A DNA stretch of 64,000 nucleotides from Argentina anserina (Eukaryota > Streptophyta > Magnoliopsida > Rosales > Rosaceae), in the NCBI RefSeq assembly GCF_933775445.1, contig NW_026089507.1, positions 248,001-312,000 of the forward strand. Reading direction: 5' to 3'. The notes below the pieces were generated by a model. The model was not told the origin of the DNA and searched no databases. It saw only the letters and a program-made list of their open reading frames with translations. Of the stretch, positions 23,360 to 36,500 are shown piece by piece (the stretch's first letter is position 1; each line of letters starts with the position of its first letter). A program made the translations under genes and the position numbers.

Positions 23360-26300
23360 TCAATTGTGTATTTTTTCATTTCTCGTTTGAGTATCTTTCT
23401 GTAAGGCTTCTGATGCGAGTTTCTATTGTATTTGAGAGTTTTGCAAGTGTGGGAGTGTGTTTCTTTCAAACTGAGTATCTTTACATCGTTTGCGTATCTT
23501 TACTATTCCAATTGTGTATCTTTACATCGTTTGCGTATCTTTACTATTCCAATTGTGTATATTTTCATTTCTCGTTTGAGTATCTTTCTGTAAGGATTCT
23601 GATGCGAGTTTCTATTGAATTTGAGAGTTTTGCAAGTGTGGGAGTGTGTTTCTTTCAAACTGAGTATCTTTACATCGTTTGCGTATCTTTACTATTCCAA
23701 TTGTGTATCTTTACATCGTTTGCGTATCTTTACTATTCTAATTGTGTATTTTTTCATTTCTCGTTTGAGTATCTTTCTGTAAGGCTTCTGATGCGAGTTT
23801 CTATTGTATTTGAGAGTTTTGCAAGTGTGGGAGTGTGTTTCTTTCAACCTGAGTATCTTTACATCGTTTGCGTATCTTTACAATTCCAATTGTGTATCTT
23901 TACATCGTTTGCGTATCTTTACTATTCCAATTGTGTATCTTTTCATTTCTCGTTTGAGTATCTTTCTTTAAGGATTCTGATGCGAGTTTCTATTGAATTT
24001 GAGAGTTTTGCAAGTGTGGGAGTGTGTTTCTTTCAAATTGAGTATCTTTACATCGTTTGCGTATCTTTACTATTCCAATTGTGTATCTTTACATCGTTTG
24101 CGTATCTTTACTATTCCAATTGTGTATCTTTTCATTTCTCATTTGAGTATATTTCTGTAAGGATTCTGATGCGAGTTTCTATTGAATTTGAGAGTTTTGC
24201 AAGTGTGGGAGTGTGTTTCTTTCAAACTGAGTATCTTTACATCGTTTGCGTATCTTTACTATTCCAATTGTGTTTCTTTTCATTTCTCGTTTGAGTATCT
24301 TTCTGTAAGGCTTCTGATGCGAGTTTCTATTGTATTTGAGAGTTTTGTAAGTGTGGGAGTGTGTTTCTTTCAAACTGAGTATCTTTACATCGTTTGCGTA
24401 TTTTTACTATTTCAATTGTGTATCTTTACATCGTTTGCGTATCTTTACTATTCCAATTGTGTATCTTTTCATTTCTCGTTTGAGTATCTTTCTGTAAGGA
24501 TTCTGATGCGAGTTTCTATTGTATTTGAGAGTTTTGCAAGTGTGGGAGTGTGTTTCTTTCAAACTGAGTATCTTTTCATCGTTTGCGTATCTTTACTATT
24601 CCAATTGTGTATCTTTACATCGTTTGCGTATCTTTACTATTTCAATTGTGTATTTTTTCATTTCTCGTTTGAGTATCTTTCTGTAAGGCTTCTGATGCGA
24701 GTTTCTATTGTATTTGAGAGTTTTGCAAGTGTGGGAGTGTGTTTCTTTCAAACTGAGTATCTTTACATCGTTTGCGTATCTTTACTATTCCAATTGTGTA
24801 TCTTTACATCGTTTGCGTATCTTTACAATTCCAATTGTGTATCTTTTCATTTCTCGTTTGAGTATCTTTCTGTAAGGATTCTGATGCGAGTTTCTATTGA
24901 ATTTGAGAGTTTTGCAAGTTTGGGAGTGTGTTTCTTTCAAACTGAGTATCTTTACATCGTTTGCGTATCTTTACTATTCCAATTGTGTATCTTTTCATTT
25001 CTCGTTTGCGTATCTTTACTATTCCAATTGTGTATTTTTTCATTTCTCGTTTGAGTATCTTTCTGTAAGGCTTCTGATGCGAGTTTCTATTGTATTTGAG
25101 AGTTTTGCAAGTGTGGGAGTGTGTTTCTTTCAACCTGAGTATCTTTACATCGTTTGCGTATCTTTACTATTCCAATTGTGTATCTTTACATCGTTTGCGT
25201 ATCTTTACTATTCCAATTGTGTATCTTTTCATTTCTCGTTTGAGTATCTTTCTTTAAGGATTCTGATGCGAGTTTCTATTGAATTTGAGAGTTTTGCAAG
25301 TGTGGGAGTGTGTTTCTTTCAAACTGAGTATCTTTACATCGTTTGCGTATCTTTAATATTCCAATTGTGTATCTTTACATCGTTTGCGTATCTTTACTAT
25401 TCCAATTGTGTATCTTTTCATTTCTCATTTGAGTATATTTCTGTAAGGATTCTGATGCGAGTTTCTATTGAATTTGAGAGTTTTGCAAGTGTGGGAGTGT
25501 GTTTCTTTCAAACTGAGTATCTTTACATCGTTTGCGTATCTTTACTATTCCAATTGTGTTTCTTTTCATTTCTCGTTTGAGTATCTTTCTGTAAGGCTTC
25601 TGATGCGAGTTTCTATTGTATTTGAGAGTTTTGCAAGTGTGGGAGTGTGTTTCTTTCAAACTGAGTATCTTTACATCGTTTGCGTATCTTTACTATTCCA
25701 ATTGTGTATCTTTACATCGTTTGCGTATCTTTACTATTCCAATTGTGTATTTTTTCATTTCTCGTTTGAGTATCTTTCTGTAAGGCTTCTGATGCGAGTT
25801 TCTATTGTATTTGAGAGTTTTGCAAGTGTGGGAGTGTGTTTCTTTCAGACTGAGTATCTTTACATCTCTTGCGTATCTTTACTATTCCAATTGTGTATTT
25901 TTTCATTTCTCGTTTGAGTATCTTTCTGTAAGGATTCTGATGCGAGTTTCTATTGAATTTGAGAGTTTTGCAAGTGTGGGAGTGTGTTTCTTTCAAACTG
26001 AGTATCTTTACATCGTTTGCGTATCTTTACTATTCCAATTGTGTATCTTTACATCGTTTGCGTATCTTTACTATTCCAATTGTGTATTTTTTCATTTCTC
26101 GTTTGAGTATCTTTCTGTAAGGCTTCTGATGCGAGTTTCTATTGTATTTGAGAGTTTTACAAGTGTGGGAGTGTGTTTCTTTCAAACTGAGTATCTTTAC
26201 ATCGTTTGCGTATCTTTACTATTCCAATTGTGTATCTTTACATCGTTTGCGTATCTTTACTATTCCAATTGTGTATCTTTTCATTTCTCGTTTGAGTATC

Positions 26301-29300
26301 TTTCTGTAAGGCTTTCTGATGCGAGTTTCTATTGAATTTGAGAGTTTTCCAAGTGTGGGAGTGTGTTTCTTTCAAACTGAGTATCTTTACATCGTTTGCG
26401 TATCTTTACTATTCCAATTGTGGAGCTTTACATCGTTTGCGTATCTTTACTATTCCAATTGTGTATCTTTTCATTTCTCGTTTAAGTATATTTCTGTAAG
26501 GCTTCTGAAGCGAGTTTCTATTGAATTTGAGAGTTTTGCAAGTGTGGGAGTGTGTTTCTTTCAAACTGAGTATCTTTACATCGTTTGCGTATCTTTACTA
26601 TTCCAATTGTGTATCTTTACATCGTTTGCGTATCTTTACTATTCCAATTGTGTATCTTTTCATTTCTCGTTTGAGTATATTTCTGTAAGGCTTCTGAAGC
26701 GAGTTTCTATTGAATTTGAGAGTTTTGCAAGTGTGGGAGTGTGTTTCTTTCAAACTGAGTATCTTTACATCGTTTGCGTATCTTTACTATTCCAATTGTG
26801 GAGCTTTACATCGTTTGCGTATCTTTACTATTCCAATTGTGTATTTTTTCATTTCTCGTTTGAGTATCTTTCTGTAAGGCTTCTGATGCGAGTTTCTATT
26901 GTATTTGAGAGTTTTGCAAGTGTGGGAGTGTGTTTCTTTCAAACTGAGTATCTTTACATCGTTTGCGTATCTTTACTATTCCAATTATGTATCTTTACAT
27001 CGTTTGCGTATCTTTACTATTCCAATTGTGTATCTTTTCATTTCTCGTTTGAGTATCTTTCTGTAAGGATTCTGATGCGAGTTTCTATTGAATTTGAGAG
27101 TTTTGCAAGTGTGGGAGTGTGTTTCTTTCAAACTGAGTATCTTTACATCGTTTGCGTATCTTTACTATTCCAATTGTGTATCTTTACATCGTTTGCGTAT
27201 CTTTACTATTCCAATTGTGTATTTTTTCATTTCTCGTTTGAGTATCTTTCTGTAAGGCTTCTGATGCGAGTTTCTATTGTATTTGAGAGTTTTGCAAGTG
27301 TGGGACTGTGTTTCTTTCAACCTGAGTATCTTTACATCGTTTGCGTATCTTTACTATTCCAATTGTGTATCTTTACATCGTTTGCGTATCTTTAGTATTC
27401 CAATTGTGTATCTTTTCATTTCTCGTTTGAGTATCTTTCTGTAAGGATTCTGATGCGAGTTTCTATTGAATTTGAGAGTTTTGCAAGTGTGGGAGTGTGT
27501 TTCTTTCAAACTGAGTATCTTTACATCGTTTGCGTATCTTTACTATTCCAATTGTGTTTCTGTTCATTTCTCGTTTGAGTATCTTTCTGTAAGGCTTCTG
27601 ATGCGAGTTTCTATTGTATTTGAGAGTTTTGCAAGTGTGGGAGTGTGTTTCTTTCAAACTGAGTATCTTTTCATCGTTTGCGTATCTTTACTATTCCAAT
27701 TGTGTATCTTTACATCGTTTGCGTATCTTTACTATTCCAATTATGTATCTTTTCATTTCTCGTTTGAGTATCTTTCTGTAAGGCTTTCTGATGCGAGTTT
27801 CTATTGAATTTGAGAGTTTTCCAAGTGTGGGAGTGTGTTTCTTTCAAACTGAGTATCTTTACATCGTTTGCGTATCTTTACTATTCCAATTGTGGAGCTT
27901 TACATCGTTTGCGTATCTTTACTATTCCAATTGTGTATCTTTTCATTTCTCGTTTAAGTATATTTCTGTAAGGCTTCTGAAGCGAGTTTCTATTGAATTT
28001 GAGAGTTTTGCAAGTGTGGGAGTGTGTTTCTTTCAAACTGAGTATCTTTACATCGTTTGCGTATCTTTACTATTCCAATTGTGTATCTTTACATCGTTTG
28101 CGTATCTTTACTATTCCAATTGTGTATCTTTTCATTTCTCGTTTGAGTATATTTCTGTAAGGCTTCTGAAGCGAGTTTCTATTCAATTTGAGAGTTTTGC
28201 AAGTGTGGGAGTGTGTTTCTTTCAAACTGAGTATCTTTACATCGTTTGCGTATCTTTACTATTCCAATTGTGTATCTTTACATCGTTTGCGTATCTTTAC
28301 TATTCCAATTGTGTATTTTTTCATTTCTCGTTTGAGTATCTTTCTGTAAGGCTTCTGATGCGAGTTTCTATTGTATTTGAGAGTTTTGCAAGTGTGGGAG
28401 TGTGTTTCTTTCAAACTGAGTATCTTTACATCGTTTGCGTATCTTTACTATTCCAATTGTGTATCTTTACATCGTTTGCGTATCTTTACTATTCCAATTG
28501 TGTATCTTTTCATTTCTCGTTTCAGTATCTTTCTGTAAGGATTCTGATGCGAGTTTCTATTGAATTTGAGAGTTTTGCAAGTGTGGGAGTGTGTTTCTTT
28601 CAAACTGAGTATCTTTACATCGTTTGCGTATCTTTACTATTCCAATTGTGTATCTTTACATCGTTTGCGTATCTTTACTATTCCAATTGTGTATTTTTTC
28701 ATTTCTCGTTTGAGTATCTTTCTGTAAGGCTTCTGATGCGAGTTTCTATTGTATTTGAGAGTTTTGCAAGTGTGGGACTGTGTTTCTTTCAACCTGAGTA
28801 TCTTTACATCGTTTGCGTATCTTTACTATTCCAATTGTGTATCTTTACATCGTTTGCGTATCTTTACTATTCCAATTGTGTATCTTTTCATTTCTCGTTT
28901 GAGTATCTTTCTGTAAGGATTCTGATGCGAGTTTCTATTGAATTTGAGAGTTTTGCAAGTGTGGGAGTGTGTTTCTTTCAAACTGAGTATCTTTACATCG
29001 TTTGCGTATCTTTACTATTCCAATTGTGTATCTTTACATCGTTTGCGTATCTTTACTATTCCAATTGTGTATCTTTTCATTTCTCATTTGAGTATATTTC
29101 TGTAAGGATTCTGATGCGAGTTTCTATTGAATTTGAGAGTTTTGCAAGTGTGGGAGTGTGTTTCTTTCAAACTGAGTATCTTTACATCGTTTGCGTATCT
29201 TTACTATTCCAATTGTGTATCTTTACATCGTTTGCGTATCTTTACTATTCCAATTGTGTATCTTTTCATTTCTCGTTTGAGTATATTTCTGTAAGGCTTC

Positions 29301-29923
29301 TGAAGCGAGTTTCTATTCAATTTGAGAGTTTTGCAAGTGTGGGAGTGTGTTTCTTTCAAACTGAGTATCTTTACATCGTTTGCGTATCTTTACTATTCCA
29401 ATTGTGTATCTTTACATCGTTTGCGTATCTTTACTATTCCAATTGTGTATTTTTTCATTTCTCGTTTGAGTATCTTTCTGTAAGGCTTCTGATGCGAGTT
29501 TCTATTGTATTTGAGAGTTTTGCAAGTGTGGGAGTGTGTTTCTTTCAAACTGAGTATCTTTACATCGTTTGCGTATCTTTACTATTCCAATTGTGTATCT
29601 TTACATCGTTTGCGTATCTTTACTATTCCAATTGTGTATCTTTTCATTTCTCGTTTGAGTATCTTTCTGTAAGGATTCTGATGCGAGTTTCTATTGAATT
29701 TGAGAGTTTTGCAAGTGTGGGAGTGTGTTTCTTTCAAACTGAGTATCTTTACATCGTTTGCGTATCTTTACTATTCCAATTGTGTATCTTTACATCGTTT
29801 GCGTATCTTTACTATTCCAATTGTGTATTTTTTCATTTCTCGTTTGAGTATCTTTCTGTAAGGCTTCTGATGCGAGTTTCTATTGTATTTGAGAGTTTTG
29901 CAAGTGTGGGACTGTGTTTCTTT

Positions 29924-29928
29924 CAACC
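29924..29928 (+). repeat. Target-site duplication CAACC, left of short LTR copy 1
   Basis: CAACC precedes TGATAGAGCG and recurs at 30233-30237. The uninterrupted form TTTCAACCTGAGTATC occurs elsewhere, e.g. CAACC at 27318-27322, 28790-28794 and 31894-31898. Confidence 0.88.
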
Positions 29929-30232
29929 TGATAGAGCGTTGATTAGAACGTCTATAAAATACCCTGAAAAACATCATCGTTAGTATAGAATAAGCAGGGA
30001 TCGTTCAGTCCGGGGAATCAAAAGGGCCTCAACACTTATCATGTTATTGGGGGTTTTGGTTTGGATTCTAAAACTATGACTTAAAATAAATCCTAAATTA
30101 CTTATATACAATTGAACGTCACTAAAGACTCCTAACTCGACTCAATGACTCTATACTACAATAATAAGGGCTAAGTAAAGTATAAATGGAAGTAAAAATA
30201 TGTTAAGAACGTCGCACAAAGTGCGCTTATCA
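29929..30232 (-). mobile_element. 304-bp shortened LTR element, copy 1
   Basis: The element has the TGATAG start of the solo LTR (on + coordinates) and ends TTATCA, with perfect CAACC duplications outside. Its first 189 bp match 10420-10608 at roughly 96% by my alignment (one small indel and about five substitutions). Its last 108 bp match 12345-12452 at about 83% (18 differences counted). About 1.73 kb in between is absent, including the TATA box. It is therefore either a solo LTR of a short-LTR non-autonomous family or an internally deleted LTR. It has no coding capacity. Confidence 0.9.
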
Positions 30233-30237
30233 CAACC
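30233..30237 (+). repeat. Target-site duplication CAACC, right of short LTR copy 1
   Basis: This is the second copy of the insertion duplication, followed by TGAGTATCTTTACATCG, the normal monomer continuation. Confidence 0.88.
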
Positions 30238-32986
30238 TGAGTATCTTTACATCGTTTGCGTATCTTTACTATTCCAATTGTGTATCTTTACATCGTTTGC
30301 GTATCTTTACTATTCCAATTGTGTATCTTTTCATTTCTCGTTTGAGTATCTTTCTGTAAGGATTCTGATGCGAGTTTCTATTGAATTTGAGAGTTTTGCA
30401 AGTGTGGGAGTGTGTTTCTTTCAAACTGAGTATCTTTACATCGTTTGCGTATCTTTACTATTCCAATTGTGTATCTTTACATCGTTTGCGTATCTTTACT
30501 ATTCCAATTGTGTATCTTTTCATTTCTCATTTGAGTATATTTCTGTAAGGATTCTGATGCGAGTTTCTATTGAATTTGAGAGTTTTGCAAGTGTGGGAGT
30601 GTGTTTCTTTCAAACTGAGTATCTTTACATCGTTTGCGTATCTTTACTATTCCAATTGTGTTTCTGTTCATTTCTCGTTTGAGTATCTTTCTGTAAGGCT
30701 TCTGATGCGAGTTTCTATTGTATTTGAGAGTTTTGCAAGTGTGGGAGTGTGTTTCTTTCAAACTGAGTATCTTTTCATCGTTTGCGTATCTTTACTATTC
30801 CAATTGTGTATCTTTACATCGTTTGCGTATCTTTACTATTCCAATTGTGTATCTTTTCATTTCTCGTTTGAGTATCTTTCTGTAAGGCTTTCTGATGCGA
30901 GTTTCTATTGAATTTGAGAGTTTTCCAAGTGTGGGAGTGTGTTTCTTTCAAACTGAGTATCTTTACATCGTTTGCGTATCTTTACTATTCCAATTGTGGA
31001 GCTTTACATCGTTTGCGTATCTTTACTATTCCAATTGTGTATCTTTTCATTTCTCGTTTAAGTATATTTCTGTAAGGCTTCTGAAGCGAGTTTCTATTGA
31101 ATTTGAGAGTTTTGCAAGTGTGGGAGTGTGTTTCTTTCAAACTGAGTATCTTTACATCGTTTGCGTATCTTTACTATTCCAATTGTGTATCTTTACATCG
31201 TTTGCGTATCTTTACTATTCCAATTGTGTATCTTTTCATTTCTCGTTTGAGTATATTTCTGTAAGGCTTCTGAAGCGAGTTTCTATTCAATTTGAGAGTT
31301 TTGCAAGTGTGGGAGTGTGTTTCTTTCAAACTGAGTATCTTTACATCGTTTGCGTATCTTTACTATTCCAATTGTGTATCTTTACATCGTTTGCGTATCT
31401 TTACTATTCCAATTGTGTATTTTTTCATTTCTCGTTTGAGTATCTTTCTGTAAGGCTTCTGATGCGAGTTTCTATTGTATTTGAGAGTTTTGCAAGTGTG
31501 GGAGTGTGTTTCTTTCAAACTGAGTATCTTTACATCGTTTGCGTATCTTTACTATTCCAATTGTGTATCTTTACATCGTTTGCGTATCTTTACTATTCCA
31601 ATTGTGTATCTTTTCATTTCTCGTTTGAGTATCTTTCTGTAAGGATTCTGATGCGAGTTTCTATTGAATTTGAGAGTTTTGCAAGTGTGGGAGTGTGTTT
31701 CTTTCAAACTGAGTATCTTTACATCGTTTGCGTATCTTTACTATTCCAATTGTGTATCTTTACATCGTTTGCGTATCTTTACTATTCCAATTGTGTATTT
31801 TTTCATTTCTCGTTTGAGTATCTTTCTGTAAGGCTTCTGATGCGAGTTTCTATTGTATTTGAGAGTTTTGCAAGTGTGGGACTGTGTTTCTTTCAACCTG
31901 AGTATCTTTACATCGTTTGCGTATCTTTACTATTCCAATTGTGTATCTTTACATCGTTTGCGTATCTTTACTATTCCAATTGTGTATCTTTTCATTTCTC
32001 GTTTGAGTATCTTTCTGTAAGGATTCTGATGCGAGTTTCTATTGAATTTGAGAGTTTTGCAAGTGTGGGAGTGTGTTTCTTTCAAACTGAGTATCTTTAC
32101 ATCGTTTGCGTATCTTTACTATTCCAATTGTGTATCTTTACATCGTTTGCGTATCTTTACTATTCCAATTGTGTATCTTTTCATTTCTCATTTGAGTATA
32201 TTTCTGTAAGGATTCTGATGCGAGTTTCTATTGAATTTGAGAGTTTTGCAAGTGTGGGAGTGTGTTTCTTTCAAACTGAGTATCTTTACATCGTTTGCGT
32301 ATCTTTACTATTCCAATTGTGTTTCTGTTCATTTCTCGTTTGAGTATCTTTCTGTAAGGCTTCTGATGCGAGTTTCTATTGTATTTGAGAGTTTTGCAAG
32401 TGTGGGAGTGTGTTTCTTTCAAACTGAGTATCTTTTCATCGTTTGCGTATCTTTACTATTCCAATTGTGTATCTTTACATCGTTTGCGTATCTTTACTAT
32501 TTCAATTGTGTATTTTTTCATTTCTCGTTTGAGTATCTTTCTGTAAGGCTTCTGATGCGAGTTTCTATTGTATTTGAGAGTTTTGCAAGTGTGGGAGTGT
32601 GTTTCTTTCAAACTGAGTATCTTTACATCGTTTGCGTATCTTTACTATTCCAATTGTGTATCTTTACATCGTTTGCGTATCTTTACTATTCCAATTGTGT
32701 ATCTTTTCATTTCTCGTTTGAGTATCTTTCTGTAAGGATTCTGATGCGAGTTTCTATTGAATTTGAGAGTTTTGCAAGTGTGGGAGTGTGTTTCTTTCAA
32801 ACTGAGTATCTTTACATCGTTTGCGTATCTTTACTATTCCAATTGTGTATCTTTACATCGTTTGCGTATCTTTACTATTCCAATTGTGTATTTTTTCATT
32901 TCTCGTTTGAGTATCTTTCTGTAAGGCTTCTGATGCGAGTTTCTATTGTATTTGAGAGTTTTGCAAGTGTGGGACTGTGTTTCTTT

Positions 32987-32991
32987 CAACC
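32987..32991 (+). repeat. Target-site duplication CAACC, left of short LTR copy 2
   Basis: Same flank as copy 1, 3063 bp downstream. The matching right copy is at 33296-33300. Confidence 0.88.
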
Positions 32992-33295
32992 TGATAGAGC
33001 GTTGATTAGAACGTCTATAAAATACCCTGAAAAACATCATCGTTAGTATAGAATAAGCAGGGATCGTTCAGTCCGGGGAATCAAAAGGGCCTCAACACTT
33101 ATCATGTTATTGGGGGTTTTGGTTTGGATTCTAAAACTATGACTTAAAATAAATCCTAAATTACTTATATACAATTGAACGTCACTAAAGACTCCTAACT
33201 CGACTCAATGACTCTATACTACAATAATAAGGGCTAAGTAAAGTATAAATGGAAGTAAAAATATGTTAAGAACGTCGCACAAAGTGCGCTTATCA
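32992..33295 (-). mobile_element. 304-bp shortened LTR element, copy 2
   Basis: I found no difference from copy 1 at 29929-30232 when reading the two side by side. It has the same CAACC duplications, and the flanking satellite is also shared at the 3063-bp offset. It is best read as the same insertion duplicated with the array, not a second transposition. Confidence 0.9.
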
Positions 33296-33300
33296 CAACC
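33296..33300 (+). repeat. Target-site duplication CAACC, right of short LTR copy 2
   Basis: This is the right-hand copy of the 5-bp duplication, followed by the same monomer continuation as at 30238. Confidence 0.88.
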
Positions 33301-33535
33301 TGAGTATCTTTACATCGTTTGCGTATCTTTACTATTCCAATTGTGTATCTTTACATCGTTTGCGTATCTTTACTATTCCAATTGTGTATCTTTTCATTTC
33401 TCGTTTGAGTATCTTTCTGTAAGGATTCTGATGCGAGTTTCTATTGAATTTGAGAGTTTTGCAAGTGTGGGAGTGTGTTTCTTTCAAACTGAGTATCTTT
33501 ACATCGTTTGCGTATCTTTACTATTCCAATTGTGT

Positions 33536-36500
33536 ATCTTTACATCGTTTGCGTATCTTTACTATTCCAATTGTGTATCTTTTCATTTCTCATTTGAGTA
33601 TATTTCTGTAAGGATTCTGATGCGAGTTTCTATTGAATTTGAGAGTTTTGCAAGTGTGGGAGTGTGTTTCTTTCAAACTGAGTATCTTTACATCGTTTGC
33701 GTATCTTTACTATTCCAATTGTGTTTCTTTTCATTTCTCGTTTGAGTATCTTTCTGTAAGGCTTCTGATGCGAGTTTCTATTGTATTTGAGAGTTTTGCA
33801 AGTGTGGGAGTGTGTTTCTTTCAAACTGAGTATCTTTACATCGTTTGCGTATTTTTACTATTCCAATTGTGTATCTTTACATCGTTTGCGTATCTTTACT
33901 ATTCCAATTGTGTATCTTTTCATTTCTCGTTTGAGTATCTTTCTGTAAGGATTCTGATGCGAGTTTCTATTGTATTTGAGAGTTTTGCAAGTGTGGGAGT
34001 GTGTTTCTTTCAAACTGAGTATCTTTTCATCGTTTGCGTATCTTTACTATTCCAATTGTGTATCTTTACATCGTTTGCGTATCTTTACTATTTCAATTGT
34101 GTATTTTTTCATTTCTCGTTTGAGTATCTTTCTGTAAGGCTTATGATGCGAGTTTCTATTGTATTTGAGAGTTTTGCAAGTGTGGGAGTGTGTTTCTTTC
34201 AAACTGAGTATCTTTACATCGTTTGCGTATCTTTACTATTCCAATTGTGTATCTTTACATCGTTTGCGTATCTTTACTATTCCAATTGTGTATCTTTTCA
34301 TTTCTCGTTTGAGTATCTTTCTGTAAGGATTCTGATGCGAGTTTCTATTGAATTTGAGAGTTTTGCAAGTGTGGGAGTGTGTTTCTTTCAAACTGAGTAT
34401 CTTTACATCGTTTGCGTATCTTTACTATTCCAATTGTGTATCTTTTCATTTCTCGTTTGCGTATCTTTACTATTCCAATTGTGTATCTTTTCATTTCTCG
34501 TTTGAGTATCTTTCTGTAAGGCTTCTGATGCGAGTTTCTATTGTATTTGAGAGTTTTGCAAGTGTGGGAGTGTGTTTCTTTCAACCTGAGTATCTTTACA
34601 TCGTTTGCGTATCTTTACTATTCCAATTGTGTATCTTTACATCGTTTGCGTATCTTTACTATTCCAATTGTGTATCTTTTCATTTCTCGTTTGAGTATCT
34701 TTCTTTAAGGATTCTGATGCGAGTTTCTATTGAATTTGAGAGTTTTGCAAGTGTGGGAGTGTGTTTCTTTCAAACTGAGTATCTTTACATCGTTTGCGTA
34801 TCTTTACTATTCCAATTGTGTGTCTTTACATCGTTTGCGTATCTTTACTATTCCAATTGTGTATCTTTTCATTTCTCATTTGAGTATATTTCTGTAAGGA
34901 TTCTGATGCGAGTTTCTATTGAATTTGAGAGTTTTGCAAGTGTGGGAGTGTGTTTCTTTCAAACTGAGTATCTTTACATCGTTTGCGTATCTTTACTATT
35001 CCAATTGTGTTTCTTTTCATTTCTCGTTTGAGTATCTTTCTGTAAGGCTTCTGATGCGAGTTTCTATTGTATTTGAGAGTTTTGCAAGTGTGGGAGTGTG
35101 TTTCTTTCAAACTGAGTATCTTTACATCGTTTGCGTATTTTTACTATTCCAATTGTGTATCTTTACATCGTTTGCGTATCTTTACTATTCCAATTGTGTA
35201 TCTTTTCATTTCTCGTTTGAGTATCTTTCTGTAAGGATTCTGATGCGAGTTTCTATTGAATTTGAGAGTTTTGCAAGTGTGGGAGTGTGTTTCTTTCAAA
35301 CTGAGTATCTTTACATCGTTTGCGTATCTTTACTATTCCAATTGTGTTTCTTTTCATTTCTCGTTTGAGTATCTTTCTGTAAGGCTTCTGATGCGAGTTT
35401 CTATTGTATTTGAGAGTTTTGCAAGTGTGGGAGTGTGTTTCTTTCAAACTGAGTATCTTTACATCGTTTGCGTATTTTTACTATTCCAATTGTGTATCTT
35501 TACATCGTTTGCGTATCTTTACTATTCCAATTGTGTATCTTTTCATTTCTCGTTTGAGTATCTTTCTGTAAGGATTCTGATGCGAGTTTCTATTGTATTT
35601 GAGAGTTTTGCAAGTGTGGGAGTGTGTTTCTTTCAAACTGAGTATCTTTTCATCGTTTGCGTATCTTTACTATTCCAATTGTGTATCTTTACATCGTTTG
35701 CGTATCTTTACTATTTCAATTGTGTATTTTTTCATTTCTCGTTTGAGTATCTTTCTGTAAGGCTTCTGATGCGAGTTTCTATTGTATTTGAGAGTTTTGC
35801 AAGTGTGGGAGTGTGTTTCTTTCAAACTGAGTATCTTTACATCGTTTGCGTATCTTTACTATTCCAATTGTGTATCTTTACATCGTTTGCGTATCTTTAC
35901 TATTCTAATTGTGTATCTTTTCATTTCTCGTTTGAGTATCTTTCTGTAAGGATTCTGATGCGAGTTTCTATTGAATTTGAGAGTTTTGCAAGTGTGGGAG
36001 TGTGTTTCTTTCAAACTGAGTATCTTTACATCGTTTGCGTATCTTTACTATTCCAATTGTGTATCTTTTCATTTCTCGTTTGCGTATCTTTACTATTCCA
36101 ATTGTGTATTTTTTCATTTCTCGTTTGAGTATCTTTCTGTAAGGCTTCTGATGCGAGTTTCTATTGTATTTGAGAGTTTTGCAAGTGTGGGAGTGTGTTT
36201 CTTTCAACCTGAGTATCTTTACATCGTTTGCGTATCTTTACTATTCCAATTGTGTATCTTTACATCGTTTGCGTATCTTTACTATTCCAATTGTGTATCT
36301 TTTCATTTCTCGTTTGAGTATCTTTCTTTAAGGATTCTGATGCGAGTTTCTATTGAATTTGAGAGTTTTGCAAGTGTGGGAGTGTGTTTCTTTCAAACTG
36401 AGTATCTTTACATCGTTTGCGTATCTTTACTATTCCAATTGTGTGTCTTTACATCGTTTGCGTATCTTTACTATTCCAATTGTGTATCTTTTCATTTCTC

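Larger units (their letters stand above)
12453..29928 (+). repeat. 189-bp satellite array, second block (17.5 kb)
   Basis: Uninterrupted head-to-tail monomers, mostly 189 bp with interspersed 148-bp ones. 190-bp monomers recur once per 1472-bp unit. Marker variants include TTTCTGTTCATT, TCTCATTTGAGTATATTT, GAGTTGTTATTG and TTCAACCTGAG. A 193-bp form with the junction TTTCTCGTTTGCGTATC occurs near 13725 and 24894. One monomer near 13268 has lost a base (GTTTGGTATC). Segments 13.3-14.75 and 24.5-25.9 kb share the same order of monomer types at an offset of 11,169 bp. No gene is present; long open frames here (up to 730 codons, 27791-29983) arise because 189 is divisible by three. Confidence 0.97.
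30233..32991 (+). repeat. 189-bp satellite array, third block (2.76 kb)
   Basis: Monomers of 189 bp, two of 148 bp (near 30570 and 32231, both with TTTCTGTTCATT) and one of 190 bp (near 30895). An unoccupied version of the short-LTR insertion site lies at 31894-31898. No gene is present. Confidence 0.96.
27450..33616 (+). repeat. About 3.1-kb tandem duplication carrying the short LTR
   Basis: 27450-29217 matches 30554-32321 at an offset of 3104 bp, and 29440-30660 matches 32503-33723 at an offset of 3063 bp. The change of offset is 41 bp, exactly one sub-repeat, and falls at a place where one copy has a 189-bp monomer and the other a 148-bp monomer. The second matching stretch includes the 304-bp LTR element and both CAACC flanks. 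Differences seen include CTATTCC/CTATTTC near 29430/32493 and GTTTCAGTATC near 28521. Confidence 0.85.

Noticed and set aside
27791..29983. 730-codon open frame encoding a Phe/Tyr/Cys-rich repeat protein, and dozens of similar frames
   Set aside because: The frames follow the 189-bp (3 x 63) period, are open in more than one frame and on both strands, and break wherever a 148- or 190-bp monomer occurs. There is no promoter, domain or gene structure.
29929..33295. Two short LTRs bounding a 2.76-kb internal region as one complete element
   Set aside because: The sequence between them is ordinary satellite, each copy has its own CAACC on both sides, and the flanking satellite is duplicated too. 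This is an array duplication, not a retroelement.
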